In this document: one piece after another, positions 15,928-19,335 of the stretch | How the letters are laid out: every line of letters begins with the position of its first letter | How positions within the stretch are numbered: the stretch's first letter is position 1 | Assembly (NCBI GenBank): GCA_964538875.1 | Contig: CAZIHO010000065.1 | Span: forward strand, 1 to 19,335 | Length of the DNA: 19,335 nucleotides | Direction of reading: 5' to 3' | Source: CAZIHO01 sp964538875 | GTDB taxonomy: Bacteria > Pseudomonadota > Gammaproteobacteria > Chromatiales > Chromatiaceae | Translations under genes and position numbers: made by a program | Notes under the pieces: model-generated | Told to the model about the DNA's origin: nothing | The model's input: the letters and a program-made list of their open reading frames with translations, nothing else | The model's database searches: none

Positions 15928-15939
15928 ACCGTATACGGT
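15928..15939. promoter_or_regulatory. 12-base perfect palindrome ACCGTATACGGT upstream of the K+ channel gene
   Basis: The palindrome ends eight bases before the channel start codon on the minus strand, inside an AT-rich patch that also offers -10-like sequence. The position fits an operator or an overlapping promoter element. The regulator is unknown. Confidence 0.35.
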
Positions 15940-16160
15940 TTTTAACGCTTGTTTCGATAAGGCAAGGGGCGTATCAGATAGCCACTAACCCCACCAGGAT
16001 GGTCCACCCTGGCCCTAAATCCTGCTGGGAGCGCCATCAGCCGGTCCCGCCCCAGCGCCGGCTCGCCCTGGCCAGCAAATCTACCATGAGCGGCCTGGCG
16101 TTTGGCAAATCCGGGAGGATTTCCCCTTGCCCATCCCATGGCCGCGTGTCGGCGACCTCC

Positions 16161-16255
16161 GCTGGCCTGAAGCCAGGCAGTTCTAAGTCACAGGGAATAA
16201 CAAACGCCGGCCAGGGACCACCAGCGCCAAGCCAACCGGCCAGACCTGACCAAAT
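16161..16255 (+). repeat. 95-base dispersed repeat, copy 1
   Basis: Matches 17614-17708 in the same orientation with six substitutions and no gaps. Each copy begins with a small hairpin (CTGGC, loop CTGAA, GCCAG) and contains CCGGCCAG twice. The substitutions do not favour codon third positions in any frame, so the repeat is probably non-coding. Confidence 0.9.
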
Positions 16256-16290
16256 ACTTTCTAGCCATTTTGGTCGGTATGGTTGTTTGT

Positions 16291-16345
16291 GCCCGACATC
16301 CGCAGCGGACCGCTTTTAGATAGTCGGGCAACGCTGCGATTTTTT
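16291..16345 (+). terminator. two interleaved 7-bp helices followed by T6: terminator or pseudoknot
   Basis: GCCCGAC (16291-16297) pairs with GTCGGGC (16323-16329), and CGCAGCG (16301-16307) pairs with CGCTGCG (16332-16338). The second helix ends one base before TTTTTT (16340-16345), as in an intrinsic terminator. The helices are interleaved, so they could also form an H-type pseudoknot or be alternative folds. Confidence 0.4.
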
Positions 16346-16640
16346 CCCAATTTACTTGGCTCGACGACATCTCCGATAGGACAGGGCGGCGGTTGGGGCG
16401 CACCTATGGCCAAGAGGTAGGCGCATTCGTGACGGCAACGGGGGCAGTGCGCGGACGAGGCGTCGCGTTTCGGGAACATCCGGTCATGCCGACGGCGGAG
16501 GGCACCGCATCTGCCCAACGAACCCCGCAGCATCAAAAAAATTCGCGTAACTGCCTTCTACCCCCGCCCCCAAGCGATGCGCCGCCGGCAAAACGGGGTC
16601 CCATGTTGAAAAGACCAGCCTTCCTTATATCAGGATTACG
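16346..16640. other. gene-free stretch upstream of the toxin-antitoxin promoter
   Basis: No gene I can support. A minus-strand frame encodes a short CxxCxxxC peptide near 16430-16470 without a start or family support; it could be a decayed remnant. Confidence 0.4.
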
Positions 16641-16641
16641 G

Positions 16642-16688
16642 TTGACAAGTTTCCTATTGTCAGCCTATGTTATTACTGGTGTACTAAC
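16642..16688 (+). promoter_or_regulatory. toxin-antitoxin promoter with two inverted-repeat operator candidates
   Basis: TTGACA (16642-16647) and TATGTT (16666-16671) are 18 bases apart, a strong sigma-70-type promoter. TGACAA-N8-TTGTCA (16643-16662) overlaps the -35 box and spacer. A second repeat, GTTATTAC-TGGT-GTACTAAC (16669-16688, one mismatch), overlaps the -10 box and start point. Autorepression by the AbrB-fold antitoxin at one or both is the natural inference. Confidence 0.65.
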
Positions 16689-16700
16689 AAGGTGAGCGCC

Positions 16701-16925
16701 ATGCTGACTCTCAAACTGACCACGATCGGCAATTCCATGGGCTTCGTCCTGCCCAGGGAGGCGGTGGACAAACTCCATCTCGAAAAAGGCGACCGGCTAT
16801 ACCTGACCGAATCCCCCGACGGGTTTCGGCTGACGCCCTATCACCCGGAATTCGAACGGCAAATGATCGAGGCGCGCAGGATCATGAAAAAGCGCCGTGA
16901 CGCCTTGCGGGAGCTGGCAAAGTAA
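16701..16925 (+). CDS. AbrB/MazE/SpoVT-type antitoxin
   Basis: A 74-aa DNA-binding antitoxin. Residues 1-45 form the swapped-hairpin AbrB fold: LKLTTIGNSMGFVLPREAV, then LEKGDRLYLTESPDGFRLTP. Residues 46-74 are a basic, helical tail (FERQMIEARRIMKKRRDALR) that would wrap the toxin. ATG 16701 follows AAGGTGA at good spacing; a GTG at 16692 in the same frame is inside that ribosome binding region and is less likely. The stop codon TAA shares its last A with the toxin start (TAATG), the coupled arrangement typical of type II systems. The upstream promoter holds inverted repeats fit for autoregulation. The partner is a Doc toxin, not MazF. Confidence 0.9.
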   Translation: MLTLKLTTIGNSMGFVLPREAVDKLHLEKGDRLYLTESPDGFRLTPYHPEFERQMIEARRIMKKRRDALRELAK

Positions 16926-17323
16926 TGGCGGTCGTCTGGATCGAGGAAACGGTGGTCCTGGCCCTGCACGAGGAACACCTGGCGGAGCATGGCGGCGCGG
17001 TCGGGATTCGTGATCGCGGGTTGCTGGAATCCGCCTTATGCCATTCGCAACACTTGGCCCATTCCGGGGATGCGGACCTAGCCTCGCTGGCTGCCGCTTA
17101 CGGCTTCGGGATTGCCCGCAATCATCCTTTTGTGGACGGCAACAAGCGAACCGCATTGACCCTGACCGAACTTTTCCTAGTCCTCAACGGCCAGGAGCTG
17201 ACGGCCGACGATGCGTCCTGCGTGACCACCCTGCTGTTGCTCGCGGCGGGTGACCTGCCGGAAGCCGCCTTTGGAGACTGGATCAGAGACAACATCCGCC
17301 CGATGGGATCGGCGGCGGCCTAG
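16925..17323 (+). CDS. doc: death-on-curing (Doc) family toxin, Fic fold
   Basis: A 132-aa Fic-fold protein. The Doc signature HPFVDGNKRTA is at 67-77; the change from GNGR of AMPylating Fic enzymes to GNKR is the Doc hallmark. P1 Doc phosphorylates EF-Tu and stops translation. The N-terminal LHEEHLAEHGGAVGIRDRGLLESAL is also standard for the family, and all active-site residues look intact, so the toxin is probably functional. Translation is coupled to the antitoxin through the TAATG overlap. Base composition is GC-rich like the chromosome, unlike the DUF4062 gene downstream. The P1 antitoxin is Phd; pairing with an AbrB-type antitoxin is seen in other chromosomal Doc loci. Confidence 0.93.
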   Translation: MAVVWIEETVVLALHEEHLAEHGGAVGIRDRGLLESALCHSQHLAHSGDADLASLAAAYGFGIARNHPFVDGNKRTALTLTELFLVLNGQELTADDASCVTTLLLLAAGDLPEAAFGDWIRDNIRPMGSAAA

Positions 17324-17832
17324 GCGATTGGGGTAAAGATGCCTCCACGCTGGCGGCCACCGATGACATCCTGGCCCGAGGCCGACGGCCCGATTGTGTG
17401 CCCCCGAACACCGGAATTTAAGCCGGTCCGTACGGCGTTATCTCCGAGAAAACCCGTGCGCTGGGCGACCACCCCTCATATGAAGTGCCGGCGTTTCGTC
17501 GCCTGATTGCCGCTTCACGACATACGCGCCCATATGGCCGGATTTTCCAGTCACAGGAGTGCTTACCCGCTTACAAGACGGCAGTCACCGAAAAATGTTG
17601 CCCGATCTACCCGGCTGGCCTGAAGCCAGGCAGTCCTAAGTCACAGGGAATAACAAACCCCGGCCAGGGACCACCCGCGCCAAACCAACCGGCCAGACCT
17701 CACCCAATGCAGGTGGTCAGGCGGAATGCCCCGCCGGGGACGGTGCGGAATCAACGAATCATCGTCAAAACGAACAGTATTGAGACCTGACCCCGGCGAC
17801 CAGCTAGGCTTTTGTCCGATCGCCGAAACGAC
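17324..17832. other. gene-free stretch with a possible coding relic and repeat copy 2
   Basis: No intact gene. In the plus frame of 17422-17560 a stop-free stretch reads protein-like residues (YGVISEKTRALGDHPSYEV, PAFRRLIAASR) but has no start, and a TAA lies directly upstream at 17419-17421; it may be a decayed gene end. At 17780-17794 TTGAGACCTGACCCC resembles an intergenic tag I recall near REP-associated transposases, but this is uncertain. No integrase gene is present. Confidence 0.35.
17614..17708 (+). repeat. 95-base dispersed repeat, copy 2
   Basis: Direct repeat of 16161-16255, six substitutions in 95 bases, offset 1453 bases. The two copies bracket the toxin-antitoxin pair. Confidence 0.9.
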
Positions 17833-17900
17833 GTCTAACCGGGGACGGCATCCTGACATCTAATTACTGGTTTACGCTATATAAAGTCAAGAGTTATCGT

Positions 17901-17929
17901 TTGACACGACTTCATTGGGATGAGATATT
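17901..17929 (+). promoter_or_regulatory. promoter upstream of the DUF4062 gene
   Basis: A perfect -35 box TTGACA (17901-17906) is 17 bases from GATATT (17924-17929). It lies outside the proposed cassette boundary GTTAGAC (17993-17999), so in an integron reading it would play the part of the external cassette promoter. The leader would be about 80 bases. Confidence 0.6.
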
Positions 17930-17992
17930 TTTATGCGGTAGTTTTACGCATAACCGCGCTGGGGAAAGCGTCGGATTTGACGTCGAATTGTA

Positions 17993-17999
17993 GTTAGAC
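17993..17999 (+). other. GTTAGAC, candidate cassette left boundary (GTTRRRY core box)
   Basis: Fits the integron core-site consensus GTTRRRY exactly and is the reverse complement of GTCTAAC at 19009-19015. It lies 19 bases before the DUF4062 start codon, as expected for a cassette boundary. Another GTCTAAC is at 17833-17839, but I could not fold a convincing attC between it and this box. Confidence 0.45.
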
Positions 18000-18018
18000 T
18001 GAAAGGGAGACTATTCTT

Positions 18019-19014
18019 GTGAATCGTCGATATCAGGTATTCGTAAGCTCAACATATTTAGACTTGAAAGATGAACGTCGTGAGGTGATGCAAACATTAC
18101 TTGAAATGGAGTGTATCCCAGCCGGCATGGAGCTGTTCCCCGCAGCAGACGATGACGCTTGGGAATTAATTAAATCGGTAATCAACCAGTCTGACTATTA
18201 TCTCGTAGTAGTAGGGGGCAAGTACGGATCAATAGACAATACTGGGATAAGCTATACAGAAAAGGAATACGATTACGCCCTATCTCAGGGAATACCAGTC
18301 GCCGCATTTTTGCATGAATCTCCATCTAAGATATCTGTTGAACATTCAGAGCTTAATCATGACGCAAGGGAGAAATTGGAGCGTTTTCGTGGGAAGTTAA
18401 AAGAAAACCATCACTGTAAATATTGGCAGTCTAGTGATGACTTAGGCGGTAAGGTTGCAAAGAGTATGAATTTATTCTTCCGCAGCAAGCCACGAATCGG
18501 GTGGATTAAGGCAGACTCATTACCTCAAGAAGTTGTTGAAAGAATACAGGCATACAAAGACAGAATTGAAGAGTTGGAAATTGAAATTGAGCGGATGACT
18601 GTAGAAGCACCGGAAGGCATAGAGGACCTGGAATCCGGTAGCGATGAATTTTCGTTCTCACTTAATATCAGAGTTGAAGAAAAAGAAGAGCTAAAGGCTG
18701 TAGAGGTTCGGACTAGTTGGGACGAACTCTTCACATCGGTGGGGCCTTCGCTTGAAGATGGCATCTCTGAACAAAGCTATAGATCACAGCTAGCGCAAGC
18801 AGGCAAGCGGATTTACCAAAAAAATAGATCACGCATAAAAATTAGTACTGCAACAATTGGCGTCGAGGCGTTTCAGACCATCAAATACCAATTTATGACC
18901 CTTGGTTTGGTTACTAAGTACCAAAGCGACGACTATCAACGTAGCATCCATTGGAGTCTCACGAGGTTTGGTCAGCATAAGCTCGCAAAAAGTTTAGTTA
19001 GAAAGAAAGTCTAA
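18019..19014 (+). CDS. DUF4062-domain protein, candidate defence protein
   Basis: A 331-aa protein with an N-terminal DUF4062 domain: YQVFVSSTYLDLKDERREVM (5-24), MELFPAADDDAWEL (37-50), YYLVVVGGKYGS (60-71), TGISYTEKEYDYA (75-87), and GIPVAAFLH. The fold is TIR/Toll-like, and Glu81 is a candidate active-site residue. A coiled coil follows (170-193) and then a C-terminal region of about 100 residues ending in what looks like a winged helix (247-325). DUF4062 is often fused to NTPases in putative immune proteins; this is a short form without one. The start is GTG 18019 with AAGGGAGA upstream; no suitable ATG competes. Codon use is AT-rich, unlike every gene to the left, which points to recent transfer. 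The stop codon lies inside a candidate attC site. Function is inferred, not shown. Confidence 0.88.
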   Translation: MNRRYQVFVSSTYLDLKDERREVMQTLLEMECIPAGMELFPAADDDAWELIKSVINQSDYYLVVVGGKYGSIDNTGISYTEKEYDYALSQGIPVAAFLHESPSKISVEHSELNHDAREKLERFRGKLKENHHCKYWQSSDDLGGKVAKSMNLFFRSKPRIGWIKADSLPQEVVERIQAYKDRIEELEIEIERMTVEAPEGIEDLESGSDEFSFSLNIRVEEKEELKAVEVRTSWDELFTSVGPSLEDGISEQSYRSQLAQAGKRIYQKNRSRIKISTATIGVEAFQTIKYQFMTLGLVTKYQSDDYQRSIHWSLTRFGQHKLAKSLVRKKV

Positions 19015-19114
19015 CGTGCGCTTTCACTCGGATCCCTCGCCGCGCGGCGAGCTCTGCGGTAACGCAGTGTTCAGTAGTAGCGCGGCGGGGGTCCGGTGAA
19101 GCTTGGTGTAATGT
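19009..19114 (+). other. attC-like recombination site overlapping the DUF4062 stop codon
   Basis: It begins with GTCTAAC (19009-19015), matching RYYYAAC. A long stem then pairs 19020-19045 with 19080-19102: GC(T)TTCAC with GTGAAGC, CGGA with TCCG, CCC with GGG, a T-G wobble, and CGCCGCGC with GCGCGGCG. Single T bases at 19022, 19028 and 19033 are unpaired, all on the same arm, as extrahelical bases are in attC sites. The terminal part holds CTGCG-GTAA-CGCAG (19054-19067). The right core box, expected near 19108, reads GTAATGT, five of seven matches to GTTRRRY with the third T lost. A T6 run follows (19113-19118), so it could also terminate transcription. Confidence 0.55.
19036..19051. repeat. 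16-base perfect palindrome inside the attC-like site
   Basis: CTCGCCGCGCGGCGAG is its own reverse complement. It can fold on itself or lend its left half to the longer attC-like stem, so the two structures compete. Confidence 0.7.
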
Positions 19115-19130
19115 TTTTTAGGAGAAAAAT

Positions 19131-19335
19131 ATGAGCGATTTGGAAAAGCTTCGGAGGCAATATGAGGACATGTCTTTCAATGAGTTAGTTCGTGTTCGTG
19201 ACAACGCCGTTCTGTCATCTGATGTACGCGGGGTTTTAGAGAAAGTGCTGAAAGCTAAGGAGGCTGATCGCTTTTTCGGAAAAGGACTTGAAGAAAAGGC
19301 AAAAGAGCTTTTTGAAGCTAGCCCTCTTGTTAAGG
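19131..19335 (+). CDS. N-terminus of an unidentified AT-rich gene, cut by the window edge
   Basis: Sixty-eight codons are visible from ATG 19131, preceded by AGGAG at seven bases, the strongest ribosome binding site in this part of the window. The protein begins MSDLEKLRRQYEDMSFNELV and continues charged and helical, with many Lys and Glu (EKVLKAKEADRFF, LEEKAKELFEASP). I do not recognise it. It shares the AT-rich codon use of the DUF4062 gene, lies directly past the attC-like site, and so could be the next cassette or a partner protein. Confidence 0.75.
   Translation, partial: MSDLEKLRRQYEDMSFNELVRVRDNAVLSSDVRGVLEKVLKAKEADRFFGKGLEEKAKELFEASPLVK

Noticed and set aside
15942..16139. 65-codon minus-strand frame directly upstream of the K+ channel gene
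   Set aside because: Weak start context, no family, and inside a region with several inverted repeats; kept only as a remote possibility.
15999..16319. Open frames through both repeat copies giving similar peptides
   Set aside because: The similarity comes from the DNA repeat itself; substitutions change amino acids freely, so there is no sign of selection on a protein.
16261..16536. Minus-strand frame with a CxxCxxxC peptide resembling a zinc ribbon
   Set aside because: Only a short stretch looks protein-like, no start signal, and it runs across the pseudoknot/terminator structure.
16161..17708. CRISPR array
   Set aside because: Only two copies of a 95-base repeat 1.45 kb apart with genes between; no short regularly spaced repeats anywhere in the window.
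17324..18018. Integrase gene beside the proposed cassette
   Set aside because: I looked on both strands for a tyrosine recombinase and found no frame long enough or with its motifs; the integron claim stands without intI in view.

Overview
The window looks like a piece of a draft-assembled, GC-rich gammaproteobacterial chromosome; a run of exactly 100 N at 11598-11697 marks a scaffold join. The lineage call rests on gene order: the minus-strand block rhodanese (yibN-like) - secB - gpsA with trmL beside it is a known gammaproteobacterial neighbourhood (yibN-grxC-secB-gpsA-cysE-trmL in E. coli). SecB, an S41 processing protease and a YajL-type DJ-1 protein fit this. I cannot name a genus.

Region by region: 1-41 is the start of an exported protein reading off the left edge, with a good promoter at 117-145. 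146-655 has no gene I can support. 656-877 is a small helical hypothetical protein. 1005-1973 is a class 1B-type dihydroorotate dehydrogenase, divergent from trmL (2045-2509). 2532-5016 is one minus-strand block: an ArsR-family regulator with the two-cysteine layout of BigR/SqrR/YgaV persulfide sensors, then a membrane-anchored rhodanese, secB and gpsA; the usual grxC is missing. Divergent from it is the carboxy-terminal processing protease gene (5366-6679). 6835-10741 is a translationally coupled trio: YajL-like DJ-1 protein, a TPR/O-GlcNAc-transferase-like (GT41) protein, and a WecA/WbpL-type polyprenyl-phosphate sugar transferase. 10891-11460 is a lipoprotein with a duplicated module. After the gap come a proline-rich repeat protein overlapping a HemY-like flavoprotein (11754-13615), then, convergent, a voltage-sensor-type K+ channel with RCK domains and a separate RCK protein (13625-15919).

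The right-hand 3.4 kb is accessory DNA. Two direct copies (95 bp, 6 mismatches) of an intergenic repeat at 16161-16255 and 17614-17708 bracket an AbrB/MazE-type antitoxin and Doc toxin pair (16701-17323), whose promoter carries two inverted repeats. From about 17860 the DNA becomes visibly AT-richer. A DUF4062 gene (18019-19014) sits there between GTTAGAC (17993-17999) and GTCTAAC (19009-19015, overlapping its stop codon). The latter begins a roughly 105-base imperfect inverted repeat with single unpaired bases on one arm, which is the architecture of an integron attC site. A further AT-rich gene starts just beyond and runs off the right edge.

My reading is that the right end is an integron-type gene cassette, or a cluster of attC sites without an integrase, carrying a TIR-like candidate defence protein next to a toxin-antitoxin island. 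The attC call is made by hand folding, and the right-hand core box is degenerate, so this is a strong lead and not a proven cassette.
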